NCBI GenBank assembly: GCA_963846715.1
Contig: CAWJXA010000001.1
Location: 434,001-498,000 of the forward strand
Length of the DNA stretch: 64,000 nucleotides
DNA from: Bog-257 sp963846715
GTDB taxonomy: Bacteria > Acidobacteriota > Terriglobia > Terriglobales > Acidobacteriaceae
Reading direction: 5' to 3'
A program made the translations under genes and the position numbers. Under the pieces are notes generated by a model, which was not told the origin of the DNA, searched no databases, and was given only the letters and a program-made list of their open reading frames with translations. This document shows, piece after piece, positions 52,889 through 62,207 of this stretch; positions within the stretch are counted from its first letter, which is position 1, and each line of letters starts with the position of its first letter.

Positions 52889-54082
52889 CTACCGCACCGC
52901 GCTCAGCAGCCCCTTCAACAACTCGACCAAAGGGATCTCAGCCAGAACCACCGGGAGCATGGGGAGTGCCACGGCCAGCACCAGACCTACGAAGGCCCCC
53001 CGATCGAACGGAAAGGGCTTCATGTTCTCCACGTTTTCGAAGCTGGTCGCGAAGTCGGTTAGTGAGCTGATCTCGGGGGCAGTCAAGAACTCGTCTTCAT
53101 GTCCGGCGCGATTTTCCACCCATTTCTTGTGGAAGTCCATGCTATGCATCTGCGCCAGCGTTCCATATTGCAATATTCCCTGGCGGCGCAGGCGCCCGAG
53201 CTTGGGCACAAAGAACACCAGTGGGCCGAAGGCAATCAGGATTACGGTGATCAGCAGGAGGACGGCCTGGAACTTGAAGGTCGTCAGGTGCGCGCCGGCT
53301 CCTAAGATTTCGGCCCGCCACGTCGCGCCGACCGCGGTTGCGACAACGAAGACCGTGGGCGCGATCGCCAGCGGCGATAATCCGAGGAAGCCAAGGCCGC
53401 CGTGCTTGTCTGGATGCGTGGCTACTAACTGGAGGTTCAGCTTCGACAGTTTGAAAAGGAACAACGCCCACAGAAACCACTTCCACAAACTGATGCCCAG
53501 CAGAAACTGGTAGAGCAGTTGGCTCACCAGAACGTAGTACCAGGCCGCGGCCGACATGTGCCCTCCGCTCAGGGCCCACGGCCGGGCAAACAGCGTATGA
53601 GCGTACGCCAGCTGCACCACATGTGCATAGCCTGACACTACGATCACCAACTCAGGGATGAGCGAGTCGCGCAGCTTGATTAGTTTGAGCAGGGTCCGGT
53701 CCATGCTGTCGGTGTCGGACGGAGTAAGAAGATTTGCATCTTGGATATGCAGCAAAATGGTGCGGACCGAAGTCTCCATCACAAGCTGGCCAATCAGCAG
53801 TACCGGAATGCCGACCAGCATTCGGGCATTGGTGGGATAGTCGGTAAGCAGGCCAACCATCGCTCGCGGGTTAAACAGCAGGGTGATGAGGACCAACGGA
53901 ATCCAGCCAATCGCAATGGCGAAGATGATCCTTCGGCCCAGGTTCCAGCGGTTGGCGTCAATGAGTCGAGTCGCCTGCTGTGCGCGATAAAACGGCCCTC
54001 CGCGAACCAACGAGATTTCTCTTGCTGTTCCGCGAGTGCCTGAAACCTGTTGCTGGGTTGCGGTTGCCTGTGACGCAGTCAT
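52889..54082 (-). CDS. Polytopic membrane protein, unknown function
   Basis: I do not recognise a named family. The 397-residue protein has about six membrane helices (RIIFAIAIGWIPLVLITLLF, LVGIPVLLIGQLVME, YYVLVSQLLYQFLLG, PTVFVVATAVGATW, AVLLLITVILIAFGPLVFF, C-terminal GLVLAVALPMLPVVLA). A conserved-looking loop, LNLQLVATHPDKHGGLGFLG, and a cytoplasmic segment with Asp/Glu-rich motifs are present. It is convergent with the Lnb-like gene, 11 bases away. Confidence 0.7.
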   Translation of the reverse strand: MTASQATATQQQVSGTRGTAREISLVRGGPFYRAQQATRLIDANRWNLGRRIIFAIAIGWIPLVLITLLFNPRAMVGLLTDYPTNARMLVGIPVLLIGQLVMETSVRTILLHIQDANLLTPSDTDSMDRTLLKLIKLRDSLIPELVIVVSGYAHVVQLAYAHTLFARPWALSGGHMSAAAWYYVLVSQLLYQFLLGISLWKWFLWALFLFKLSKLNLQLVATHPDKHGGLGFLGLSPLAIAPTVFVVATAVGATWRAEILGAGAHLTTFKFQAVLLLITVILIAFGPLVFFVPKLGRLRRQGILQYGTLAQMHSMDFHKKWVENRAGHEDEFLTAPEISSLTDFATSFENVENMKPFPFDRGAFVGLVLAVALPMLPVVLAEIPLVELLKGLLSAVR

Positions 54083-54325
54083 CTAATCTCCCAAGCTGGT
54101 TATTTAGCTCCAACTGGAATGTCGTTACGCGCTATCTTCGCATCTCCCAGCCAGTTTTCCTATCACGGAAATCGAGCCGGAATCTTCCGCGGATGGCGGC
54201 CGTTCGCACACTAACGTTTAGAGATGTGGGAATCCGGAAGATGGCGCTGTCGCAATCAGGCTAAGAGGACAGATGTTCGATCGGAGAGGTACAACGAAAT
54301 ACGCGGCAGATGCTTTGGTCACGAA

Positions 54326-54738
54326 CCTAGCGGCTTCTCAATAGATGGATCAGATTTGTACGGGTAGTGCGGCGCTGAACCTGGATTATTCACGAGGAAC
54401 TCACGCTTTGAAAGGGCACGGCTTCAGCCGTGCCGTCACGTGAGCGTGGAGCGTTGGGCTTTAGCCCCTGAGGGAATTCGCAGTTCGTGTCAGCACCGAA
54501 GTCCCTCAGTGGCTAAAGCCGCCGTGATGAGAGCAGCTTGCGACACGGCTGAAAAGCCGTGCCCCTTCAAAGCTTGCTGCCCTCCGCCGGGGAGAACAGA
54601 TGAATAATCCAGGTTCAACGCTGTGTCCTGCCTCGGCCAAACACCCGGCTTAAGCGATTTTTCTTCTTGTTCCATATTCGGGCCTGAAGGCCCGCACTAC
54701 CCGTAAGAATGGATACACCAATCCGGGAAGTGCTTTAG
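54326..54738 (+). repeat. About 200-bp interspersed repeat, copy 3, interrupted
   Basis: The left part (CTTCTCAATAGATGGAT, CGGGTAGTGCGGCGC) and right part (CCTGCCTCGGCCAAACACC, TTCTTCTTG, GGGCCTGAAGGCCC, GGATACACCAATCCGGGAAG) match 37129-37340. Copy 3 is split by a 242-bp insert and has lost the TAAGCCGC/GCGGCTTA hairpin. Bases 54083-54325 upstream show no gene. Confidence 0.7.
54376..54617. mobile_element. 242-bp MITE-like insert with perfect 17-bp inverted ends
   Basis: TGAACCTGGATTATTCA at 54376-54392 and TGAATAATCCAGGTTCA at 54601-54617 are exact inverted repeats. Internally there are nested hairpins: GGCACGGCTTCAGCCGTGCC, GGGCTTTAGCCCCTGAGGGA facing TCCCTCAGTGGCTAAAGCC, and CACGGCTGAAAAGCCGTG. 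No open frame is present. It splits the repeat at 54326-54738, so it arrived after that repeat. Confidence 0.7.
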
Positions 54739-54807
54739 GCAACGTTCCCGCGCTGTACTTCCATCGCCAATCGCGCGCGATGAAGTACAGCGCAGTACGC
54801 TGAGGAG

Positions 54808-56322
54808 TTAGGCCCCGTTGGTGGAATGAAGAACGCGGAAGGTGCTTCCGCCGTCAGCCCAGATAAGCACCAGGGCGTCCTGTCCTTTGGGTACGCTGGC
54901 CAGCGCCTTCTGTACGTCGGAGGCGTTCTTCGTCGGATGGCGATCGACACCCACGATCACCTCACCGGGTTGTAGCCCGGCATCATCCGACGGGCTGCCC
55001 GGCACGACACGCTGGATCACAGCACCATGCAGATCGTCCGGCGCCTTCAATTGGTCGCGCAGTTCGGGGGTCATGTCCGTAATTCCCAGTCCCCAACGCG
55101 GCTTGTCGTTAGTGTTCTCCGCGCTGAGTTTATTGTCACGGTCACTTCCGTCCAACTCCCCCAGTGTAACTGGCACCGAGACGCTCTTGCCATCGCGCAT
55201 CACCTCCAAGGCGATCTTGGTACCGGGCTGCTTCTCGCCAACTTCCATTTGCAGTTCGCCGGCGTCGGTGACCTTCTGGCCATTCAACTCGGTAATCACG
55301 TCGCCTACTTGCAGACCGGCTTTCGCGCCGGGAGAATCGGGCTCAACCTGGGTGATGACCGCACCGTTGTTGTTCTTCACGTCAAAGAACTTCGCGTTCT
55401 CCGGCGTCACATCGGTAATGCCCACGCCCATGCGGGCATGGCTTACCTTGCCATAGCGAACCAGCGAGTCAACTACAGGGTGGACAATCTGCGTCGGAAT
55501 GGCAAAACCCATTCCGGAGAACGACCCGGAAGGCGAGATCAGGAAGGTGTTGATACCGACCACTTCACCGCGAGCGTCCACCAGTGGACCACCCGAGTTA
55601 CCCGGATTGATGGCGGCATCGGTCTGGATGAATTCGCCCGGTTTGCGCCGGTCGTCGGAGTAAGGGTTAGGACGGTTCAACGCGCTTACAATTCCGCGCG
55701 TAACCGTGAAGCGGAAGCCGAACGGGTTGCCGAAGGCAAGCACGGTTTGTCCCGGACGCAGCTTCGAAGAATCGCCAATCGGAATATTGGGAAGGTTCGT
55801 ACCGTCAACCTTGATCACGGCCAAATCGGTGAGCGGGTCAGTCCCAACCAGTTTCGCCGTAAGGATTCGGCGATCGGTGAGCGTGACCTTGATATCGGTT
55901 GCTCCCTCGACGACGTGATTGTTGGTCACGATGTAGCCGTCGGGCGAGATAATGACGCCGCTCCCGATGCCGTGCTCGATCCGCTGCTGCGGCTGCATGT
56001 GCTGACCGAACTGCTGCCCAAAGAATTGCTGCATGTCGTCGGGAATACCTTCGGCCACGGGCTGGGCCTTCACGCTGGAGGTCACAGCCACGTTGACAAT
56101 AGCCGGCGTGACGCGAGCGGCTACGGCCTCCATGGCCTGGTCAAGCGAGAGCAAGGCCCCGATTTTGTTGTCGTCAAGCGGCGCAGTATTGGACGAGACT
56201 GCAGCTCGCACCGGTGCAAATGAGGTATAGGCCAGAACGGCAGCAGTCAACGCAAGCGTCAGCACCACGGCGGCGCGTTGCTTGCTGGCAGCTTTCCATC
56301 CTCGTGTTATCCAGGCTTTCAT
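54808..56322 (-). CDS. DegP/HtrA family periplasmic serine protease
   Basis: A 504-residue trypsin-like protease with two PDZ domains. It degrades misfolded envelope proteins. The N-terminal hydrophobic segment (RAAVVLTLALTAAVLAYTSF) exports or anchors it. The catalytic triad is His in VTNNHVVEG near 136, Asp in TDLAVIKV near 165 and Ser in NPGNSGGPLVD near 243. PDZ1 is at about 300-385 (MGVGITDVTPENAKFF, VEPDSPGAKAGLQVGDVI), PDZ2 at about 410-500. ATG 56322 has GGAGGAG upstream; the start at 56373 lies before that site. DegP versus DegQ type cannot be told. Confidence 0.93.
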   Translation of the reverse strand: MKAWITRGWKAASKQRAAVVLTLALTAAVLAYTSFAPVRAAVSSNTAPLDDNKIGALLSLDQAMEAVAARVTPAIVNVAVTSSVKAQPVAEGIPDDMQQFFGQQFGQHMQPQQRIEHGIGSGVIISPDGYIVTNNHVVEGATDIKVTLTDRRILTAKLVGTDPLTDLAVIKVDGTNLPNIPIGDSSKLRPGQTVLAFGNPFGFRFTVTRGIVSALNRPNPYSDDRRKPGEFIQTDAAINPGNSGGPLVDARGEVVGINTFLISPSGSFSGMGFAIPTQIVHPVVDSLVRYGKVSHARMGVGITDVTPENAKFFDVKNNNGAVITQVEPDSPGAKAGLQVGDVITELNGQKVTDAGELQMEVGEKQPGTKIALEVMRDGKSVSVPVTLGELDGSDRDNKLSAENTNDKPRWGLGITDMTPELRDQLKAPDDLHGAVIQRVVPGSPSDDAGLQPGEVIVGVDRHPTKNASDVQKALASVPKGQDALVLIWADGGSTFRVLHSTNGA

Positions 56323-56659
56323 GTTTCTCTTTTCTCCTCCCAAAAAATCAAAAGTATTGCGTTGCGCGCACACTCCTGCGCTCCTCCGCCATAGCGGATT
56401 ACTTGCCTAGCGGCTGATGATTGTGAGCCCGCCAACTGCCGGTTGAAGGAAGACGTATCGAACTATCCGGCCGTCGTCGGATGCCTTACCTGGGGAGGTT
56501 ACGACATAGTTTTCGACGTACGGATTCGGGAAAGGTAAGCGGCCGGCCGTTCCCTATCGCCGGGCAACGATGCAATGTAAGATTTCACAATCAGCACGGT
56601 CAGCATCTCTGCCCGGCATGGCGAATCAGGCTTAGGGGATGAAAATGCGTCTCACCAAC

Positions 56660-56687
56660 TTGTGACTAGAAGATTTTCTTTTAAAAT
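56660..56687 (+). promoter_or_regulatory. Possible sigma-70 promoter for rpiA
   Basis: TTGTGA and TAAAAT, 16 bases apart, end 28 bases before the rpiA ATG. The rest of the divergent region 56323-56715 shows no gene. Confidence 0.4.
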
Positions 56688-56715
56688 GGCTGACGGAAGC
56701 ACCTGAGCAAACAAT

Positions 56716-57438
56716 ATGAGCGAAACTGTGAACCCGGTAGATCCGCACGCTGCTCTAAAGCGGCAAGCGGCCGAATATGCAGTCCGCTATGTGGAATCTG
56801 GAATGGCTGTCGGACTTGGTACCGGCTCGACCGCCATCTTCGCCGTTCGATATATCGGGGAACTTCTGCGCACCAACGCTCTAAAAGACATCGTTGCGTT
56901 CGCGACGTCGCAGACTACGTGGAACGAAGCGGTTCGGCTGAACATACCGATGTTATCCGAGGACCTGCCCAAGACCCTCGACGTGACCATCGATGGAGCC
57001 GACGAGGTCGACCCTCAACTTAACTTGATCAAAGGTGGTGGGGGCGCCTTACTGCGGGAAAAGTTGGTGGCCCAAAACACAAAGTGCGAGATCATCGTCG
57101 TCGACGAAAGCAAATTGTCGCCGCACCTGGGCACGGCTCACGTTTTGCCTGTGGAGGTCTTGCCGTTCGGCTGGCGCTCGCCAGCCAGGTACCTCGAAGC
57201 ATTGGGAGCCAAGTATGTGGTTCGTCACGCTGCCGATGGAGGCGAGTACCGCACTGACCAGGGCAACATGATTCTTGATTGTGATTTCGGCCCGATCGAG
57301 AACCCCGCGCAACTAGCCGACCAACTCAACCGTCGCGCCGGAATCATGGAACACGGGCTGTTCGTCGGCCTCGCGCAGCTAGTCGTCGTGAGCGGACGTG
57401 ACGGAATTCGCGAAATTACCCCTGGCCAGCCCGCGTGA
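56716..57438 (+). CDS. rpiA: Ribose-5-phosphate isomerase A
   Basis: Interconverts ribose 5-phosphate and ribulose 5-phosphate in the cytoplasm, in the pentose phosphate pathway. The substrate motifs are GLGTGSTAIFAVRYI near residue 34, TIDGADEVDPQLNLIKGGGG near 92 and the catalytic Glu/Lys in LLREKLVA. At 240 residues it is slightly longer than the usual 220 because of the N-terminal tail. The gene stands alone; its stop is 49 bases from the convergent GloVer protein. Confidence 0.94.
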   Translation: MSETVNPVDPHAALKRQAAEYAVRYVESGMAVGLGTGSTAIFAVRYIGELLRTNALKDIVAFATSQTTWNEAVRLNIPMLSEDLPKTLDVTIDGADEVDPQLNLIKGGGGALLREKLVAQNTKCEIIVVDESKLSPHLGTAHVLPVEVLPFGWRSPARYLEALGAKYVVRHAADGGEYRTDQGNMILDCDFGPIENPAQLADQLNRRAGIMEHGLFVGLAQLVVVSGRDGIREITPGQPA

Positions 57439-57487
57439 CGTGAGGCGGGACAAGCGCGATTATGCGCTGGAACCGCCCGACCGCCGC

Positions 57488-59416
57488 CTAAGGCGAAACC
57501 TGCCACACCGTTCCAGAGTTATGGGCCCCACAGTCCGAGGTGGTCCCGTACAAATTGCCGCTTGGGTCGACCGCCAAACTACCGCCCGAATCGAAATAAG
57601 TGTTGTAAAGGAAGTCGAGGTCCTGGTAATGCCACGTGCCGTTGTACGAGGCTTTAAAGATGTAATTGTAGAAGCACGTCCCGTCACCGGGACTTCTCTT
57701 ACCAACGCTGCCGAGGATCTGCGTACCACCTAGCCCCGTGCCGTATAGATTGCCGGCAGCATCAATCGTCAAATTGACCGGCCAGTCGTAAGTAATGGGC
57801 CCCGTACACCCCTGCTGGTGCCGGGGCATGACCTCGCTGTAGGTCCAGCCGGAACCTGTCTTCTGCAACGTGAAAATTGGGCCGTATTCCCATGAGGGTA
57901 CGACACCGTAGAGATTGCCTGCGCTGTCCTGGACCAGAGAACTAGGAGGCGCTTGTTCACCGCTAAATGCATACAGGACGCTCTCTGTCCATTGGCCACC
58001 GGAAGGGGCCAACTGGAAGACAACCCCATTGCTGTACATAGGTCCAGCTACTCCGTAGAGATTGCCGTCATTTCCTACCAGCACCTGGCTTGGAGTGCCG
58101 CCATCGTTACCTCCGGTGAAACTGTACAGGGTGGTTTTCGTCCAGCCTCCACCGGATGGCATGAGCTCAAATACGGTGCCTGCACCATAAACCCCGCCGG
58201 TGGAAGTCGTGCCGTATAGGTTGCCTTCGTGGTCAGAGGCGGAGACATTGACGACACCGGACCCGTCACTCTCACTGCTGAAGCGATAGGGCACATTTTC
58301 GGTCCAACTACACAGCACGGTACGACAGACCGTCGGCTGCGGTGTCAGGTTGAAGACGAGCCCACAGTACTGGCTTCCATCGCTGCCGCAGTTCTGGATG
58401 CCGCCTTCCGCACCGCCGTAAAGGGTTCCGTTCGGGCCCTTGATAGCGCCGAACGGCGGGCCCCCACTGCTACCTCCGGAAAAGCTGAACAGAGGATCAA
58501 GCACCCAGTCGGCAGGGTGAGACAGCTTGTATGCGAGACCAGCGCTGTGGTCGCCGCCGCCAGGGTTTGTTCCGTAGAGATTCCCCGCGCTGTCGATGGT
58601 CACGCCTTCTTCTCCGTACTGCCCTCCTTCCTGCGGTGTGAAGTCATGGATGATCTGTAGATTTCCTACTGACTCAAAGCACGTGGGCGGACCTCCGCCT
58701 CCCTCCATCGTGAACGATTCCGAAGGAATTGAGCCCATGAAGTTTTCGTAGGCCTGCGAAGGACAGCCGGGAGACATGCATCCGACTCCGCTGTTCTCGT
58801 CCCAGTACACCGCATCGCCACTGGGCACGCTGGCGTTTTGCAGGTTCACCCAGTAGGTACCTGGGTTCAGCATTGGACCCTCGAAGGTGGTGCTGGCCGT
58901 GCAGACATTGTAGCCAAACTGGTTGATTGTGCAGCCGCTCTGACTCAAACTCACAGTCTGGTCAAAATAGGCGGTGCCGCCGCTTGGCTCCGAGGTGATG
59001 GAAAGCTCGACCGAGGTCAACGTGTCGCCGGGATTTAGCCAAGCGCCGAAAGTCATTCCGGTGACGTTGGCGGAATCGACTATCGTGAACGTATCGCTGA
59101 CGGTAAATCCGAAGTTAATCGTCCAGGCGTCGGTGGTGCCGTTGATGGGACCGTTGTCGTAGATAACGCCGTCTTGGGGCAGGCCGCTACGAGATCCTTG
59201 ACGCGCAACCCCTGGTTTCGGCCGTGATGCCGGTCGACGGGCTGGATGGGCGAGTCGCGACGCGAACTGCGGCATGCTTGCTGCCTGCACCGCCGTTGGC
59301 GGAACGGAGTTCTGTGCGGGCATGGGAAGCGCAGCCGACGTTATCAGTAACGCGGTGATTCCTAACAGAACGATTGTGCGAAAGAGGGAGATGAAACGTT
59401 GCGCTTGGCTTGGCAT
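57488..59416 (-). CDS. Secreted GloVer-repeat protein, copy 1
   Basis: A 642-residue exported protein with a signal region (TIVLLGITALLITSAALPMP). Residues 55-225 form a beta-rich domain (DGVIYDNGPINGTTDAWTIN, MTFGAWLNPGDTLTSVELS). The rest is seven or more repeats of about 50 residues with G-N-L-Y-G-T and GTVFELMPSGGGWTKTTLYS, the TIGR03803 GloVer repeat, a likely beta-propeller. AGGAG precedes the ATG. It is a tandem paralogue of the next gene. The role is unknown; surface display or polysaccharide binding is possible. Confidence 0.87.
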   Translation of the reverse strand: MPSQAQRFISLFRTIVLLGITALLITSAALPMPAQNSVPPTAVQAASMPQFASRLAHPARRPASRPKPGVARQGSRSGLPQDGVIYDNGPINGTTDAWTINFGFTVSDTFTIVDSANVTGMTFGAWLNPGDTLTSVELSITSEPSGGTAYFDQTVSLSQSGCTINQFGYNVCTASTTFEGPMLNPGTYWVNLQNASVPSGDAVYWDENSGVGCMSPGCPSQAYENFMGSIPSESFTMEGGGGPPTCFESVGNLQIIHDFTPQEGGQYGEEGVTIDSAGNLYGTNPGGGDHSAGLAYKLSHPADWVLDPLFSFSGGSSGGPPFGAIKGPNGTLYGGAEGGIQNCGSDGSQYCGLVFNLTPQPTVCRTVLCSWTENVPYRFSSESDGSGVVNVSASDHEGNLYGTTSTGGVYGAGTVFELMPSGGGWTKTTLYSFTGGNDGGTPSQVLVGNDGNLYGVAGPMYSNGVVFQLAPSGGQWTESVLYAFSGEQAPPSSLVQDSAGNLYGVVPSWEYGPIFTLQKTGSGWTYSEVMPRHQQGCTGPITYDWPVNLTIDAAGNLYGTGLGGTQILGSVGKRSPGDGTCFYNYIFKASYNGTWHYQDLDFLYNTYFDSGGSLAVDPSGNLYGTTSDCGAHNSGTVWQVSP

Positions 59417-59715
59417 CGGCTTGTGCTCCTCGCAGCGGCGGTAAACGTTCGTGGACCTGGAAGGAACGCGCGCGATTGGGCACGTGGGAGAGGAAGAGAG
59501 GCCGACTTCTGGTCGCTCGGGCGCGACTCGGAACGGGGAGGAAAAACGACGAGAATCCTCTCCCGAAATACCCGGCGGAATTTTACAACTTCTAGGAAGT
59601 GTTTGCCAGATGATTCGTGGCTCAGTTTGTATCCCAAGTTCGCGTCCTTTTTCTGGACGCTTAACCTGGGATCACTGACAACCGGCGGGCTCTTGCGCCG
59701 GCCGACCACCGCTGC
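59417..59715. repeat. Upstream region duplicated with the GloVer genes
   Basis: Bases 59417-59590 align with 61639-61810: TCGGCTTGTGCTCCTCGCAG, CGGCGGT(A/C)AACGTTCGTG, GACCTGGAA(G/A)GAACG, CGATTGGGCACGTGG. The duplication therefore carried the promoter region with the gene. No gene is seen. Confidence 0.65.
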
Positions 59716-61638
59716 CTAAGGCGAAACCTGCCACACCGTTCCAGAGTTATAGGCCCCACAGTACAGGGTGGTTCCGTACAACTTGCCGCTTGAGTCGAGC
59801 GCCAAACTACCACCCGAATCGAAATAAGTGTTGTCAAGGAAGTCGAGGTCTTGGTAATGCCAGCCAGAGCTGTCATGCCAGGCTTTGAAGATGTAGTTGT
59901 AGAAGCACACCCCGTCACCGGGACTGCTCCTACCCAATTTGGAGGCGGTTCCATCAGCGCCTGTTCCCGTGCCATAGAGCTTGCCGCCAGCATCTATCGC
60001 AAGGTTTTTCAGGGCGTCATACCCAGCGCCCCCAGGCTCACATCTATGGTAGACGATGTTCTCACTGAAAGCCCAGCCGGATCTTGTCTTCTCCAGCACG
60101 AAGAGTGCGCTGGCGGTAAATCCGCCTACGATGCCGTACAGATTGCCCGCGCTGTCCTGGACCAGATAAGAAGGTTGGGAACCGTCTCCGCCTGTGCCGC
60201 TAAATGCGTGGAGAACGATCTCCGTCCATTGACCGCCCGAAGGCGTCAGTTCGAAAACAGTTCCATTGTTGGGGTAGGTACCGTTGGTAACTCCGTAAAG
60301 ATTGCCGTCATTGCCTACCAGTACCTGGGTTGGAATCGAATCGGTACCGCCGACGAAGCTGTACAGGATGGTCTTCGTCCAGCTCCCACCACCGGATGGC
60401 GTGAGCTCAAATACAGTACCTACATCATAAGCCCCGCCGGTGGTAGTCGTGCCGTACAGGTTGCCTTCCTGGTCAGACGCTGAGACATTGATGACACCGG
60501 ACCCGTCACTCTCACTGCTGAAACGATAAGGCAGGTTTTCCACCCAGCTACACATGGCGGTGCGACAGACCGTTGGCTGCGGTGTCAGGTTGAAGACCAG
60601 TCCGCAGTACTGGCTGCCATCGCTACCGCAGTTCTGGATGCCTCCCCCAGCGCCGCCGTAAAGAGTCCCATTCGAGCCCAGGAGCACACCGGTCGGGCCG
60701 CCCCCGCTGCTACCTCCGAGGAAGCTGAACAGAGGATCAAGCAGCCAGCCAGCCAAGCGATCCAGCCTGTAGGCAAAACCCGCACCGTAGTCGCCGCCAC
60801 CGGTTACTCCGTCGAGATTCCCCCCTTTGTCAATGATTACGCCGGCCCCTGGGCCTTGCTGCGGTGTGAAGTCATGGATGATCTGTAGATTTCCTTCTGA
60901 CTCGAAGCACGTGGGCGGACCTCCGGCTCCCTCCATCGTGAACGATTCCGAAGGAATCGAGCCAATGGTGTTCTCGTAGGCTGAAGACGGGCAACCGGGA
61001 GACATGCACCCCGCTCCGCTGTTCTCATCCCAATAGACCGGGTTGCTGACTGAGCACCCCGAAGTCGTACAGGCATTCTGAAGCGTGATATACCCCGAAC
61101 CGGACCATGGAATCCCGATAAAGGTGAGGTCCGCCTGATAGAGAGCGTACCCGAACTGGTTTATTCCCAGGAAAGTATTGTTGACCCCGTACAGCGTCTG
61201 GAAGTTGCAGCAAAACGAGCTGGAGCCCAGGGCCATGTCCACCGATGTGAGCAGATCGCTGGTCGAGGCATCCCAATACACGAAACTAAGGCCGGTGACG
61301 TCAGAGCCCGACGGCACAGTGAAGGAGTCGCTGACCGCGAAACCGAAATTGATTATCCACGCATCCGTGGTGCCATTGTAGGGTCCATTGTCGTACAAGG
61401 TCTGGCCCTGTGGCGAGGCGGGAGTCCGCCCATGAGGAGACCTGACGAGATGCGCTCCACCGACTGGCGCATGCAACTTCGACGCGAACTCCGGCATTCT
61501 TGCTGCCTGAACCGCCGTGGGGGGAACGGAATTCTGTGCGAGTGTGGGAAGCGCGGCCGACGTTATGAGTAACGCCGCGACTCCTAGTAGAACGAGTATC
61601 CGAAAGAGGCACATGAGGCGTGGCGCTTGGCTTGGCAT
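59716..61638 (-). CDS. Secreted GloVer-repeat protein, copy 2
   Basis: A 640-residue paralogue of the gene at 57488, with the same signal region pattern (ILVLLGVAALLITSAALPTL), the same N-terminal beta domain and the same GloVer repeats. Near-identical stretches include CFESEGNLQIIHDFTP and NCGSDGSQYCGLVFNLTPQP. The N-terminal domain differs most (SSFCCNFQTLYGVNNTFLGI). It reads towards copy 1 with 299 bases between, in the same orientation, which is a simple tandem duplication. Confidence 0.87.
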   Translation of the reverse strand: MPSQAPRLMCLFRILVLLGVAALLITSAALPTLAQNSVPPTAVQAARMPEFASKLHAPVGGAHLVRSPHGRTPASPQGQTLYDNGPYNGTTDAWIINFGFAVSDSFTVPSGSDVTGLSFVYWDASTSDLLTSVDMALGSSSFCCNFQTLYGVNNTFLGINQFGYALYQADLTFIGIPWSGSGYITLQNACTTSGCSVSNPVYWDENSGAGCMSPGCPSSAYENTIGSIPSESFTMEGAGGPPTCFESEGNLQIIHDFTPQQGPGAGVIIDKGGNLDGVTGGGDYGAGFAYRLDRLAGWLLDPLFSFLGGSSGGGPTGVLLGSNGTLYGGAGGGIQNCGSDGSQYCGLVFNLTPQPTVCRTAMCSWVENLPYRFSSESDGSGVINVSASDQEGNLYGTTTTGGAYDVGTVFELTPSGGGSWTKTILYSFVGGTDSIPTQVLVGNDGNLYGVTNGTYPNNGTVFELTPSGGQWTEIVLHAFSGTGGDGSQPSYLVQDSAGNLYGIVGGFTASALFVLEKTRSGWAFSENIVYHRCEPGGAGYDALKNLAIDAGGKLYGTGTGADGTASKLGRSSPGDGVCFYNYIFKAWHDSSGWHYQDLDFLDNTYFDSGGSLALDSSGKLYGTTLYCGAYNSGTVWQVSP

Positions 61639-62207
61639 CGGCTTGTGCTCCTCGCAGCGGCGGTCAACGTTCGTGGACCTGGAAAGAACGTGTGCGATTG
61701 GGCACGTGGAGAGGAGAAGAGGTCTACTTCTAGCCTGGGTGCGACTCGGATGGGCAGGAAACGCCAGGAATCCTCTCGCGAAATGCCCGGCGCGATATTA
61801 CAACGAGCCAACCATGAAAGCGAGAGAATTTCGGTTGGTTACTGGGTGCCCCGGGTCTCGCGGTTTTCGAGACCTGGGGATCTTCTTCCATCGTCTAGCC
61901 TCGGCATATCTGGAATGCGCGCTGTTACGGCTTCAACGTCTGCACTCCGCAAAAGCGGGTAGAGAAGCTTCGTTATATGCATCGTAATTCCGTGAAGCGT
62001 GGTTTGGAGGAGTCGCCGGATCTGCGGGCTCTGGAGCAGCTTTCGCGCCTACGGATAACAGGAGGGGAGTGGATCGGGTGAATGAGGGGAGCGTGTTGCA
62101 GATGAAAGTTCGCGAGACGATGAGCTTGCCATCGCCGTCGGGCACACTCGCGGTGCGAAGAAAGACCCAGGTCTCGAACAGCGCGAGACCCGGGGCACCC
62201 GGCAATA
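61639..62207. repeat. Intergenic region with GGTGCCCCGGGTCTCGCG hairpins
   Basis: Two opposed hairpins: GGTGCCCCGGGTCTCGCGGT, TTTCGAGACCTGGGGATC at 61847-61884, and GTCTCGAACAGCGCGAGACC, CGGGGCACCCGG at 62170-62201. They have inverted sequence and the same design as the family at 31226. The region also holds the duplicated upstream segment. No gene is supported. Confidence 0.5.

Noticed and set aside
55027..56223. Open frame antisense to the HtrA protease
   Set aside because: Shadow of the protease; no domain or ribosome site.
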